Source of the DNA: Achromobacter insolitus
GTDB taxonomy: Bacteria > Pseudomonadota > Gammaproteobacteria > Burkholderiales > Burkholderiaceae_B
NCBI RefSeq assembly: GCF_002209555.1
Contig: NZ_NJIF01000002.1
Span: 124,001-188,000 of the forward strand
Reading direction: 5' to 3'
DNA length: 64,000 nucleotides
The first letter of the stretch is position 1, and each line of letters opens with the position of its first letter. Positions 56,277 to 64,000 of this stretch are shown here, one piece after another. Position numbers and translations under genes: made by a program. Below the pieces are notes generated by a model. The model saw only the letters and a program-made list of their open reading frames with translations, was not told where the DNA came from and did no database searches.

Positions 56277-56357
56277 GGATGAGAGGTTCCTGAGTAAAAA
56301 GTTACAGACCGACCCAGGGCCGGATAAGTTCAATGCTCGTGTCCGTGGCGGCGCGCA

Positions 56358-57110
56358 TTACTGGCGCACCACGGCGGTCTCGATCTTGTTTTCGCCCAGG
56401 CGGCCGCGGGCGCGATTCATGTCGTCCAGGCGCGCGAACGGCCCCACCCTGACCCGGTTGATGGGCTTGCCGTTCACTTCGGCTTTTTGCACGGCCACCG
56501 GCAGGCCCAGCAGGATGATGCGGGCCTTGAGGGATTCCGCATCGTTTTCACCCCGGAACGCGCCGGCCTGCAGGTAGTACGTGCCGTTGGCCGCGGACGC
56601 GGTGGCCGCCGGCTTGGGGGCAGGCGCGGGCGCCGCGGCGGGGGCGGACTTGGAGATCGGCGTAGGCGCCTGGCTGGGCGCGGCGGCAGGCGGCGCGGAG
56701 GCCACGGCAGGCGCCCTGGTGCTGGGCAGGGTAGCGATCAGCGCGCCCAGGTCGTCCAGTTTGGCGGGCGTGTCATCACCCTTGGAGACGGTGGGAGCCG
56801 TGGCCGGGCCGGTGCCTGCACCCGGCAGCGGCGCGGGCGCGGTGGCGGTCGGGCCGGTGGACGGGACGCCGGCGGCGCCAGCGCGGCCGTACAGGCCGGC
56901 ATTGGGGTCCGGCGCCTGGCGCGGGTCGGGCAGCTTGCCGTTGTCGCCCTGGCGGCTGGCCCGGTCGACGAATGGCACGGGAGCCTTGGTGACGTAGAAG
57001 GCGACGACGGCGGCCACGATGAGGCCGAGGAGCAAGCCGGCCAGCGCGCCGTACAGGGTGCTGCCGCTTTCGCCGGAGGACCGGCGGGTGGTTTTGCGCT
57101 TGGTTGCCAT
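56358..57110 (-). CDS. SPOR-domain cell envelope protein (FtsN-like)
   Basis: 250 residues. A short basic cytoplasmic tail is followed by one membrane span (about 19-39, LYGALAGLLLGLIVAAVVAF), a long Pro/Ala-rich periplasmic linker (about 45-170), and a C-terminal SPOR domain (YYLQAGAFRGENDAESLKAR, INRVRVGPFARLDDMNRARG). SPOR domains bind denuded peptidoglycan at the division septum. The layout resembles FtsN, but no FtsN-specific motif is seen. It lies nine bases after argS and before dsbA. Confidence 0.9.
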   Translation of the reverse strand: MATKRKTTRRSSGESGSTLYGALAGLLLGLIVAAVVAFYVTKAPVPFVDRASRQGDNGKLPDPRQAPDPNAGLYGRAGAAGVPSTGPTATAPAPLPGAGTGPATAPTVSKGDDTPAKLDDLGALIATLPSTRAPAVASAPPAAAPSQAPTPISKSAPAAAPAPAPKPAATASAANGTYYLQAGAFRGENDAESLKARIILLGLPVAVQKAEVNGKPINRVRVGPFARLDDMNRARGRLGENKIETAVVRQ

Positions 57111-57119
57111 GAACCGATG

Positions 57120-58817
57120 TTACATCCGCTCGGGCGCGGACACGCCCAACAGTTCCAGGCCGTTGGCCAGCACCTGGCGCGTGGTCGAGGCCAGGCGCAG
57201 ACGCGCCAGCTTCAGGGCCGTGTCGTCGACCAGCACGCGTTCAGCGTTGTACCAGGCATGGAAATCCGAGGCGCAGTCGCGCAGCCAGAACGCGATATGG
57301 TGCGGCGACAGATCCTGCGCCGCCAGCGCCACGACGCTGGGGAATTCGGCCAGGCGCTGCATCAGCGCGAATTCGGTCGGCGCGGTCAGCAGCGCGGCAT
57401 CGGCCTGGGCCACGTCGGCGGCCGGCATGGCGGCGTTGTTCACCACCGAGCAGATGCGGGCGTGCGCATACTGGATGTAATAGACGGGGTTCTCGTCGCT
57501 CTTGGACAGTGCCAGGTCCACGTCGAACACGAATTCCGTGTCGGCGCGGCGCTGGATCAGGAAGTAGCGCACCGCGTCGCGGCCCACCCAGTCGATCAGG
57601 TCGCGCATGGTCACATAGCTGCCGGCGCGCTTGGAGATCTTGACCTCTTCGCCGCCCCGCATGACTTTGACCATTTTGTGCAGCACGTAGGCGGGGTAGT
57701 CCTTGGGAATACCCTCTTCCAGCGCCTGCAGGCCGGCGCGCACGCGCGCCACGGTGCCGTGGTGGTCGCTGCCCTGGATGTTCACGGCGCGGTGAAAGCC
57801 CCGTTCCCATTTGGCCTTGTGATAGGCCACGTCAGGCACGAAGTAGGTGTAGCCGCCTTCGCTCTTCCTCATGACGCGATCTTTGTCGTCGCCCGTGCCC
57901 AGTTCGGTGGTGCGCAGCCACAGGGCGCCGCCTTCCTCGTAGGTATGGCCGCCGGCGATCAGCGCCTTGACGGTCGCTTCGACCCGGCCGGAGGTGTAGA
58001 GCGAGCTTTCCAGGTAGTAATTGTCGAACGCCAGGCCGAAGGCCTGCAGGTCCAGATCCTGCTCGCGGCGCAGATAGGCCACGGCGAAGACGCGGATGTC
58101 TTCGAGGTTGTCGACATCGCCCGTGGCGGTGACGGCCACGCCGTCGGACTGGATGGTCGCGCGGGCTTGGAAATCGCGCGCGATATCGGCGATGTAATCG
58201 CCCTTGTAACCGTCGGCGGGCCAGTCGGGGGAATCGGTCGTCAGGCCGCGGGCGCGGGCTTGCACGCTGATGGCCAGGTTCTGGATCTGGTTGCCGGCGT
58301 CGTTGTAATAGAACTCGCGCGTGACGTCCCAGCCGATGGCGTCGTACAGGCGGCAGATGGCGTCCCCAAGCGCAGCCTGGCGGGCGTGGCCCACGTGCAG
58401 CGGGCCGGTGGGATTGGCCGACACGAACTCGACCAGGATCTTCTCGCCGTTGCGCGGCGAGCGGCCGAAAGCGGCGCCCTGCTCGGCCACGGCGGCGATG
58501 ACGGCCTGGCGCGCGGCGGGGGTGATGCGCAGATTGATGAAGCCAGGGCCGGCGATCTCGGCGGCCTCGATGAGGTCGACGGCGCCAGGCTGCGCCATCA
58601 AGGCGTCGACGATGGCCTGGGCCAGTTCACGCGGGTTGCGGCGGGCGGGCTTGGCCAGTTGCATGGCCACGTTGGTGGCGACGTCGCCGTGGGCGGCGAC
58701 CTTGGGGCGCTCCAGAAGCACGTTGGCCCGGGCCGTATCGGCCTGGGCATCGGGCAGGCTTTGCGCGACGGCGGCCTGGATCAGGGAGATAAGCTGTTTT
58801 TGTTGCTCGAGGAGCAT
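57120..58817 (-). CDS. argS: Arginyl-tRNA synthetase
   Basis: 565 residues from the ATG at 58817. Class I signatures: the HIGH-type motif [19 protein letters not shown], and KMSKRAG-like [20 protein letters not shown]. The N-terminal ArgRS add-on domain ([15 protein letters not shown] region to GPGFINLRI) and the C-terminal DALR anticodon-binding domain ([16 protein letters not shown] onward) are intact. It charges tRNA-Arg. The ATG lacks a strong ribosome binding site; the longer open frame to 58868 is not supported. First gene of the SPOR-dsbA operon. Confidence 0.96.
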   Translation of the reverse strand: MLLEQQKQLISLIQAAVAQSLPDAQADTARANVLLERPKVAAHGDVATNVAMQLAKPARRNPRELAQAIVDALMAQPGAVDLIEAAEIAGPGFINLRITPAARQAVIAAVAEQGAAFGRSPRNGEKILVEFVSANPTGPLHVGHARQAALGDAICRLYDAIGWDVTREFYYNDAGNQIQNLAISVQARARGLTTDSPDWPADGYKGDYIADIARDFQARATIQSDGVAVTATGDVDNLEDIRVFAVAYLRREQDLDLQAFGLAFDNYYLESSLYTSGRVEATVKALIAGGHTYEEGGALWLRTTELGTGDDKDRVMRKSEGGYTYFVPDVAYHKAKWERGFHRAVNIQGSDHHGTVARVRAGLQALEEGIPKDYPAYVLHKMVKVMRGGEEVKISKRAGSYVTMRDLIDWVGRDAVRYFLIQRRADTEFVFDVDLALSKSDENPVYYIQYAHARICSVVNNAAMPAADVAQADAALLTAPTEFALMQRLAEFPSVVALAAQDLSPHHIAFWLRDCASDFHAWYNAERVLVDDTALKLARLRLASTTRQVLANGLELLGVSAPERM

Positions 58818-58921
58818 GGGCGTCTGGAGAAGTTCTGAGTTAGTGACGGACGCGCCCGCACAGGTCAAGCCTGTCGGGCGGAGCGGACAGGGGGCGGCAT
58901 GGCCGGGCGGACCGCGCGTGC

Positions 58922-58949
58922 CGGATTCATGGCCGCGGATTCATGGCCG
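58922..58949. repeat. Tandem duplication of a 14-mer in the argS upstream region
   Basis: CGGATTCATGGCCG occurs twice in direct tandem (58922-58935 and 58936-58949). The surrounding 334-base gap (58818-59151), between divergent argS and the DUF1840 gene, otherwise holds only the expected promoters; I see no gene, RNA or strong hairpin in it. Confidence 0.6.
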
Positions 58950-59151
58950 AGTCAGGCCCCGCTGTCACGGGAATCTCCTGAATGATAGCTTGATTTGGCC
59001 TTTGATCCGGCCCGGACCCAAGCCCGACGCCCGGCGCCGGCTGGTCTTGGGGACGGATCACGACGGCCGTCGGACCCGGTTCCCCAGGCCAGTTGGCAGC
59101 CCCCGGGTGTTGCGGTAGTGTATGTAAGTAATCAATGTGGGAGACTGGAAT

Positions 59152-59499
59152 ATGCTGATCACCTTTCATTCCAAGGTCGTGGCCGAGGTTCTGATGCTGA
59201 CCGACCATGCTGGCGCGTTGCTGCAGGCGGCGGGCAAGTCGTTCAAGGACAAGATCCCGGAACGCGGCGTTTTCACCGTCGAGCAACTGGGGCCGGCCAT
59301 CAGCGGCATCGAACGCGCGATCGAGGACTACCAGACCGCCCATGACGGCACCGAGGAAGAAGACGACGACAAGGCCCCGGCATCGCCCATGGCCCGCATG
59401 GTGGGCCTGAAGGAACGCGCCTTCCCCCTGCTGGACATGATGCGCCAATCCTTGGCGGCAAACGCTGAAGTCACCTGGGAGGTGTCGCGCGGCTGGTAA
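59152..59499 (+). CDS. DUF1840 family protein
   Basis: 115 residues from the ATG at 59152, with GGGAG eight bases upstream. It matches the small DUF1840 proteins of betaproteobacteria: MLITFHSKVVAEVLMLTDHA at the start, an acidic middle (EEEDDDKAP) and LKERAFPLLDMMRQSLAANA near the end. Function unknown. Cytosolic, mostly helical. Followed 90 bases later by another small conserved gene. Confidence 0.85.
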   Translation: MLITFHSKVVAEVLMLTDHAGALLQAAGKSFKDKIPERGVFTVEQLGPAISGIERAIEDYQTAHDGTEEEDDDKAPASPMARMVGLKERAFPLLDMMRQSLAANAEVTWEVSRGW

Positions 59500-59589
59500 G
59501 CCGGCGAGCCCAATGTCGCCGGGCGGACAATCTGCCCGGTGTTTTTTGCCTACCCTACTCGGCTGACGCCACCCCCAAGGAATCACAAC

Positions 59590-59907
59590 ATGCGCAGCGA
59601 TATCACCATCGTTTTCGACTCCCGCCGTTCGCTCGACCTCTCGGCCAGCGTCGAGCCCTCGCCGCAGCGCCAGAGCGACGCGCGCGACTGGTTCGACAGC
59701 GCCTGGGAAACGCTGGGTTGCGAGCCGTTGCGTCCCAGCGGCAAGGTCCTGCTGCTGGACAAGGTGCTGGGCGTGGCCGATGCCCTGGGCTACGAGACCC
59801 TCTCCTCCGACGAAAAGGAAGCCCGCGAGTTCGCGGAGCACCTGGCGCTGGCGCTGGAGCGCCCGCGCATTACCGTGGATCTGCCTGGGCTGACCGTAGG
59901 CTACTGA
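59590..59907 (+). CDS. Conserved hypothetical protein
   Basis: 105 residues from the ATG at 59590, with AAGGA eight bases upstream; the frame opens earlier but without a site. Sequence begins MRSDITIVFDSRRSLDLSAS and ends ALERPRITVDLPGLTVGY; helical centre with DWFDSAWETLGCEPLRPSGK. No signal peptide. I do not recognise a characterised family. It is followed by a strong hairpin at 59931 shared with the convergent transporter operon. Confidence 0.7.
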   Translation: MRSDITIVFDSRRSLDLSASVEPSPQRQSDARDWFDSAWETLGCEPLRPSGKVLLLDKVLGVADALGYETLSSDEKEAREFAEHLALALERPRITVDLPGLTVGY

Positions 59908-59930
59908 GCAACCAGGGCTCATTTCAAAAA

Positions 59931-59956
59931 AATACTGCCCCGGAAGGGGCAGTATT
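59931..59956. terminator. Strong bidirectional terminator
   Basis: An 11-base-pair stem, AATACTGCCCC and GGGGCAGTATT, with a GGAA loop. On the minus strand it is followed by a T run (plus-strand AAAAAA before the stem), so it ends the ABC operon; on the plus strand it may end the 59590 gene. Confidence 0.88.
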
Positions 59957-59983
59957 CATTTGGGCCGATCCCGTCCGTGCGTT

Positions 59984-60784
59984 CTAGCGGATGCCTGCGC
60001 GCATAAACGACTGCACAAACTGGCGCTGGAACAGCAGGAAGGCGATCAGGAGCGGCGCGGCCGACATCAGCGTGGCCGCGGTGATGACCGACCAGTCGAT
60101 GCCCTGGTCGGTCGACGAGAACACCTGCAGCCCCACCGTCAACGGCCGCGATTCGACCGAATTGGTGATGATCAGCGGCCACAGGAAGTTGTTCCAATGG
60201 TGGCTGACCGACACCAGCCCGTAGGCCACGTATATCGGCTTGGCGAGCGGTACATACACCTTCCACAGGACCTGCAGGGCGTTGGCGCCTTCCATGCGGG
60301 CGGCCTCTTCCAGTTCGCGCGGCACCGTCTTGAAGGTCTGGCGCAGCAGGAAGATGCCGAAGGCCGACGCAAAGTACGGCAGGCCGATGGCGAACACGGT
60401 GTCGCGGATGCCCAGTTGGCTCATGGAGCGGTAGTTTTCCACCAGCAGCACGTCCGGCATGATCATCAGCTGCAGCAGCACCAGCATGAAGACGAAGTCG
60501 CGGCCGCGGAACTCGAAGCGCGCGAAGGCGTAGCCGGCCAGGGTCGACAGCACCAGTTGCGCCGCCAGCACCATGGTGACCAGCAGGAAGGTGTTGAGGA
60601 AATAGCGCGGGAACGGCGCCGCGTGCCAGGCGCGCACGAAGTTGTCCAGCGTCAGCGGCGCGAACAGGTCGAAGCGGGTCGCATAGGCGGGCGGATGGAA
60701 CGCCGCCCACATGGCATAAGCCAGGGGCAGGATCCACAAGAGACCGAGCGCCCAGGCGCCCAGGGTATCGAGCTTGTCTTTCAT
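59984..60784 (-). CDS. ABC transporter permease, UgpE type
   Basis: 266 residues with six spans. The carbohydrate-type EAA loop is ELEEAARMEGANALQVLWKV followed by YVPLAKPIYVAYGLVSVSHH; an FNTF-like N-terminal gate reads RYFLNTFLLVTMVLAAQLVL. It pairs with the UgpA-type permease, whose stop it overlaps by four bases. Transport of glycerol-3-phosphate, a phosphodiester or a sugar is likely for this family; the substrate is not fixed by sequence. Confidence 0.9.
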   Translation of the reverse strand: MKDKLDTLGAWALGLLWILPLAYAMWAAFHPPAYATRFDLFAPLTLDNFVRAWHAAPFPRYFLNTFLLVTMVLAAQLVLSTLAGYAFARFEFRGRDFVFMLVLLQLMIMPDVLLVENYRSMSQLGIRDTVFAIGLPYFASAFGIFLLRQTFKTVPRELEEAARMEGANALQVLWKVYVPLAKPIYVAYGLVSVSHHWNNFLWPLIITNSVESRPLTVGLQVFSSTDQGIDWSVITAATLMSAAPLLIAFLLFQRQFVQSFMRAGIR

Positions 60785-61656
60785 TGATAGTGCGTCCTGC
60801 GGTCCAGCCAGCGGAACTTGATCAGCGCGGTCAGCGCCAGCACCACCAGCAACACGACGGTCAGCGTGGCGGCGTAAGCCGTGTCCCAGAAACTGAAACC
60901 CACCTGGTAGATGTAGTACAGCAGCAGCGTGCTGGCGTTATCGGGCCCGCCCCGCGTCATGACCACCACATGGTCCACCAGCCGGAATGCGTTGATCAGG
61001 GCGTTGATCAGCACAAAGAGCGTGGTGGGCATCAGCAGCGGCCACAGGATGCGGCGGAAATACTGCCAGCGCGATGCGCCCTCGAGCATCGCGGCCTCGC
61101 GTAGCGACGGCGATACCGTCTGCAGCGCAGCCAGGTAGAAGATCATGAAGAAGCCGGCTTCCTTCCAGACCGTCACCAGCATCAGCGCGGGCAATGCGGT
61201 CTCGCGGTTGCCCAGCCAGTTGGGGCCGGGCGAGCCGAACAGCTGCATCACCTGCGCAATCAGCCCGTACTGCGGCGTGTAGAAGAACAGCCAGATATTG
61301 GCCACCGCCACCATGGGCAGCACCGTGGGCGTGAAATAGGCCATGCGCAGGAAACCGCGTCCGCGCAGGTTGCGATTCACCCATAGCGCCATGATCAGCG
61401 CGATGCCGATCGAGGTGGGGATGGTGCCCAGCGCGAACCACAGGTTGTTCCATAGCGATTGCCAGAACACCGGGTCATCGCGCATGACGGCGTAGTTGTC
61501 CAGCCCCACGAAGCGCGCGGGGCGCGCGCCCTTGGGGGTGGAGAAAAAGCTGTGCCATAGCGTCGCCACCGCCGGGTAATGCGTGAAGGCGGCGAGCAGC
61601 ACGATGGCTGGCAGCAACAGCAGCCAGCCATAAAGCGCGTTTAAAGAGCGGCTCAT
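60781..61656 (-). CDS. ABC transporter permease, UgpA type
   Basis: 291 residues with six spans; EAA loop SLREAAMLEGASRWQYFRRI then LWPLLMPTTLFVLINALINA. N-terminal LLLPAIVLLAAFTHYPAVAT and FVGLDNYAVMRDDPVFWQSL are standard for the MalF/UgpA branch. It forms the channel together with the UgpE-type protein. The start is 16 bases after the binding-protein stop. Confidence 0.9.
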   Translation of the reverse strand: MSRSLNALYGWLLLLPAIVLLAAFTHYPAVATLWHSFFSTPKGARPARFVGLDNYAVMRDDPVFWQSLWNNLWFALGTIPTSIGIALIMALWVNRNLRGRGFLRMAYFTPTVLPMVAVANIWLFFYTPQYGLIAQVMQLFGSPGPNWLGNRETALPALMLVTVWKEAGFFMIFYLAALQTVSPSLREAAMLEGASRWQYFRRILWPLLMPTTLFVLINALINAFRLVDHVVVMTRGGPDNASTLLLYYIYQVGFSFWDTAYAATLTVVLLVVLALTALIKFRWLDRRTHYQ

Positions 61657-61672
61657 CGTGCTTACGGCCTGT

Positions 61673-62968
61673 TTACTTGTAGGGACGCAGTATGCGATCG
61701 GCCTCGCGTTGCGCGTCGGTCAGGGCCTGCTGCGGCGTCTTGGAACCGGTCAGGGCGGCTTGCAGGGCGTCGTTCAGGGTCTTGGTGACGCGCTGGTTTT
61801 CATGCGTGGAGAACTCCGCCACGCTGACTTCCAGCTGGTCGCGCGCGACCGCGGCGGCCGGTACTTCCTGCGCGTACTTCTTCATCTTTTCGGTCTGCCA
61901 GGCGGCCGGGGTCACGGCCACGTAACCGGTGGCGATGCTCCAGTCCGCGGCGCGCTCGGGCGTGGTGACCCATTGCGCGAACTTCAGCGCGGCCTGCTGC
62001 TGCGCCGGCGTGCCGCTCTTGAAGATGTAGAAGTTGCCGCCGCCGGTGGGGCTGCCGCCGCGCTTTTGCTGCGGCATCATTGCCACGCCGAAGGGGAAGT
62101 CGGCGTTCTTGCGGATGTTGGTCAGGTTGCCGGTCGTGGTCCAGACGATGGCGGCCTTCTTTTCCAGGAAGTCCTTGGGCGTGGTGCCCCAATCGATGGT
62201 GCCGGTCGGCATGATCTTGTGTTTGGCGGACAGGTCGCGCCAGAACTGCGCGGCTTCCACCACGGCCGGCTTGTCCAGGTAGACCTCGTTGCCGGCTTCG
62301 TTCATCAGGATCGCGCCGTTCGGAGTGGTCAGCGCCTGGAACAGCCAATAGGCGAACGCGCCGCCCGACGGAATCTCGATGCCCCATTGCGTCGTGTTGC
62401 CGGAAGCATCCTGCTTGGTCAGCTTCTTGCCATAGTCGACCAGTTCGGCCCAGGTCGCCGGCGCGCGTTCGGGATCCAGCCCGGCGGCCTTGAACAGGTC
62501 CTTGTTGTAGTACATGACGATGGTCGAACGCTGGAACGGCACGCCCCAGGTGTGGCCGCCGGTACGGCTGTTCTGCATGAAGGCGTCATAGAAGCCGCCC
62601 AGCCACTTCTTATCGGCGTCGCTCTTGGCCAGGCTGTCGATCGGAACGATGGCGTCCTCGTCGATCAGCGTGAACATGTCGGTGGACAGCAGCACCGCCA
62701 GCTGCGGCGGCGTGCCGCCCTTGAGCGCGGTCAGCGCCTTGGCGATGGAGTCCTGGTAGGAGCCGGCGTAGATCGGCTTGATCTTGATGTCCGGATTTTC
62801 CTTGTGGAAATCCGCCACCATGTCGTCGACGATCTTGGTGATCGGGCCGCCGACCGCAACGGGGTAGTAGAACTCCACTTCGACGGGCTTATTCTGCGCC
62901 TGCGCGGGCAGCGACAGGCAGGCGGCGGCCAGGCTGGCGGCCAGGGTTTTCAGTACGGTACGACGCAT
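61673..62968 (-). CDS. ABC transporter substrate-binding protein, UgpB type
   Basis: 431 residues with signal peptide MRRTVLKTLAASLAAACLSL ending PAQAQN. Extracellular solute-binding family 1 features: MVADFHKENPDIKIKPIYAG, GVPFQRSTIVMYYNKDLFKA, AGLDPERAPATWAELVDYGK, and C-terminal KTPQQALTDAQREADRILR as in UgpB. The first ligand loop (FYYPVAVGGP) differs from the Trp/Glu-bearing one of enterobacterial UgpB, so a related phosphodiester or polyol is as likely as glycerol-3-phosphate. AGGAAAGGA precedes the start. Confidence 0.88.
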   Translation of the reverse strand: MRRTVLKTLAASLAAACLSLPAQAQNKPVEVEFYYPVAVGGPITKIVDDMVADFHKENPDIKIKPIYAGSYQDSIAKALTALKGGTPPQLAVLLSTDMFTLIDEDAIVPIDSLAKSDADKKWLGGFYDAFMQNSRTGGHTWGVPFQRSTIVMYYNKDLFKAAGLDPERAPATWAELVDYGKKLTKQDASGNTTQWGIEIPSGGAFAYWLFQALTTPNGAILMNEAGNEVYLDKPAVVEAAQFWRDLSAKHKIMPTGTIDWGTTPKDFLEKKAAIVWTTTGNLTNIRKNADFPFGVAMMPQQKRGGSPTGGGNFYIFKSGTPAQQQAALKFAQWVTTPERAADWSIATGYVAVTPAAWQTEKMKKYAQEVPAAAVARDQLEVSVAEFSTHENQRVTKTLNDALQAALTGSKTPQQALTDAQREADRILRPYK

Positions 62969-62995
62969 GTTGGTTTCCTTTCCTGTGTACGGGCC

Positions 62996-64000
62996 CTAGC
63001 GGCCGGCGGAGTTGATGACCGCCGTGTCGGCGGCAAAGAAGTGCTGCTGGCTGTCTTGCCAGGACAGTCCCAGTGTTTCGCCCACGCTGGCGCGCAGATG
63101 GCCGCCCACGCGCACGGCCACGCCGCGGGTGTCGCCGACGCGGCACACCAGAATGGAATCGGCGCCGAAGTACTCCACGCTTTCCACGGTGGCGGGAATG
63201 CCGTTGGCGTCGATACGGATGTGTTCGGGGCGCACGCCCAGTTTCACGGCGCCTGTGGGGGCGCCAGAGATGGCGGGGCTTTGTGTGCCCGCGATGACCA
63301 TGGCGCCCTGCGCAGGGGCCAGGCCGATCAGGTTCATGGGAGGCGTGCCGATGAAGCGCGCGGCGAATTCGGTGGCGGGACGCGCATACAGGCCGTCAGG
63401 CGTGTCGTGCTGCTCGATCTTGCCACCACGCAGCAGCACCACCTGGTCGGCCATGCTCATCGCTTCGGTCTGGTCGTGCGTCACGTAGACCATGGTGATG
63501 CCCAGGTCCTGCTGCAACGCGCGGATTTCGCGGCGCATTTCATGGCGCAGCTGCGCGTCCAGGTTGGACAGCGGCTCGTCCATCAGGCAGACCGGCGCTT
63601 CGGAAATCACGGCGCGGCCCAGCGCCACGCGCTGTTGCTGTCCGCCCGACAACTGCGAGGGCTTGCGGTCAAGCAGGTGATTCAGGCCCAGCAGGCCCGC
63701 CACGCGCTGCAGGCGGCGGTCGTAATCGCGCGCCGGCTCCTTGCGCACCTTGAGCCCGAACAGGATGTTCTCGCGTACGGACAAGTGCGGAAACAGGGCG
63801 TACGACTGGAACACCATCGAGATGCGCCGTTTGGCGGGCGGCAGCTGGGTGACGTCGCGGTCGCCGATGCGTATGGTGCCGGAGGTCGGCGTGTCCAGTC
63901 CGGCAATCATGCGCAAGGTGGTGGATTTTCCGCAGCCCGACGGTCCCAGCAGGACCGTGAAGCTGCCGGCGGGAACCGTAAAGCTCACTCCGTGGATCGC
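62996..64000 (-). CDS. ABC transporter ATP-binding protein, UgpC/MalK type (N terminus cut by window edge)
   Basis: At least 335 residues are visible; the frame remains open at 64000, so the true start is outside, and the GTG at 63988 reads as an internal Val (IHGVSFTVPAG). Walker A GPSGCGKST, Q-loop VFQSYALFPHLSV, signature LSGGQQQRVALGRAVI, Walker B CLMDEPLSNLD and switch His VTHDQTEAM are intact. The C-terminal TOBE-type domain contains VKLGVRPEHIRI. It energises the adjacent permease pair. Gene order here is C-B-A-E. Confidence 0.92.
   Translation of the reverse strand, partial: AIHGVSFTVPAGSFTVLLGPSGCGKSTTLRMIAGLDTPTSGTIRIGDRDVTQLPPAKRRISMVFQSYALFPHLSVRENILFGLKVRKEPARDYDRRLQRVAGLLGLNHLLDRKPSQLSGGQQQRVALGRAVISEAPVCLMDEPLSNLDAQLRHEMRREIRALQQDLGITMVYVTHDQTEAMSMADQVVLLRGGKIEQHDTPDGLYARPATEFAARFIGTPPMNLIGLAPAQGAMVIAGTQSPAISGAPTGAVKLGVRPEHIRIDANGIPATVESVEYFGADSILVCRVGDTRGVAVRVGGHLRASVGETLGLSWQDSQQHFFAADTAVINSAGR

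Noticed and set aside
62996..63988. UgpC-type protein starting with GTG at 63988
   Set aside because: The frame stays open to the window edge and the residues before it (AIHG) fit the family, so the real start is outside the window.

Overview
The window reads as a chromosomal segment of a GC-rich betaproteobacterium of the Alcaligenaceae (Achromobacter/Bordetella type). The evidence is five orphan Bug/TctC-family solute receptors, a leucine-degradation (liu) cluster with aceK inside it, two FecI-FecR-TonB receptor iron systems, and densely packed short operons. I see no rRNA, tRNA, CRISPR array, insertion sequence or prophage. All assignments are from reading the sequence; no database search was run.

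Layout. 1-8.8 kb: start of a PAS-domain gene, a Pro-rich small protein, a Bug receptor, an ArgD-like aminotransferase, an orphan HigA-type antitoxin behind a truncated toxin, then two Bug operons (Bug plus M24 peptidase-like; GAF plus Bug) around a LysR gene. A 16-bp motif is shared by the two promoter regions. 8.9-25.4 kb: a winged-helix Fic protein with His to Gln in its active-site motif, iron system A (ECF sigma, FecR, TonB receptor), small secreted and membrane proteins, a YkvA protein, an isochorismatase-fold protein without the usual triad, an SDR remnant, a DHA2-type MFS exporter and iron system B. Both sigma genes have Fur-box-like sequences upstream.

25.5-37.6 kb: LysR, a SsuA/TauA-type ABC importer and a DAO-fold flavoprotein; an MFS exporter; then a LysR gene convergent with a four-gene operon (uncharacterised 370-residue protein, UGSC-family redox protein with Cys in place of Sec, class III CoA-transferase, Bug receptor). 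This operon has a strong 25-bp LysR-like operator upstream and is the best candidate for an undescribed pathway. 37.1-50.5 kb: VOC protein and liu genes (methylcrotonyl-CoA carboxylase, thiolase, aceK, isovaleryl-CoA dehydrogenase), an M20 amidohydrolase plus Bug pair, a 4.4-copy tandem array of an 83-bp palindromic unit, YnfA, the MerR regulator LiuR and an MBL hydrolase. Identical 16-bp LiuR-type boxes lie upstream of liuA and of liuR/MBL.

50.5-64 kb: LysE exporter, nitroreductase, cystathionine beta-lyase, an alpha/beta hydrolase coupled to an orphan branched-chain-type substrate-binding protein, the argS-SPOR-dsbA operon with a clear terminator, two small conserved proteins, and a Ugp-type ABC importer running off the right edge. 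Overall the segment is dominated by scavenging and catabolism of organic acids, with iron uptake and local regulators controlling each block.
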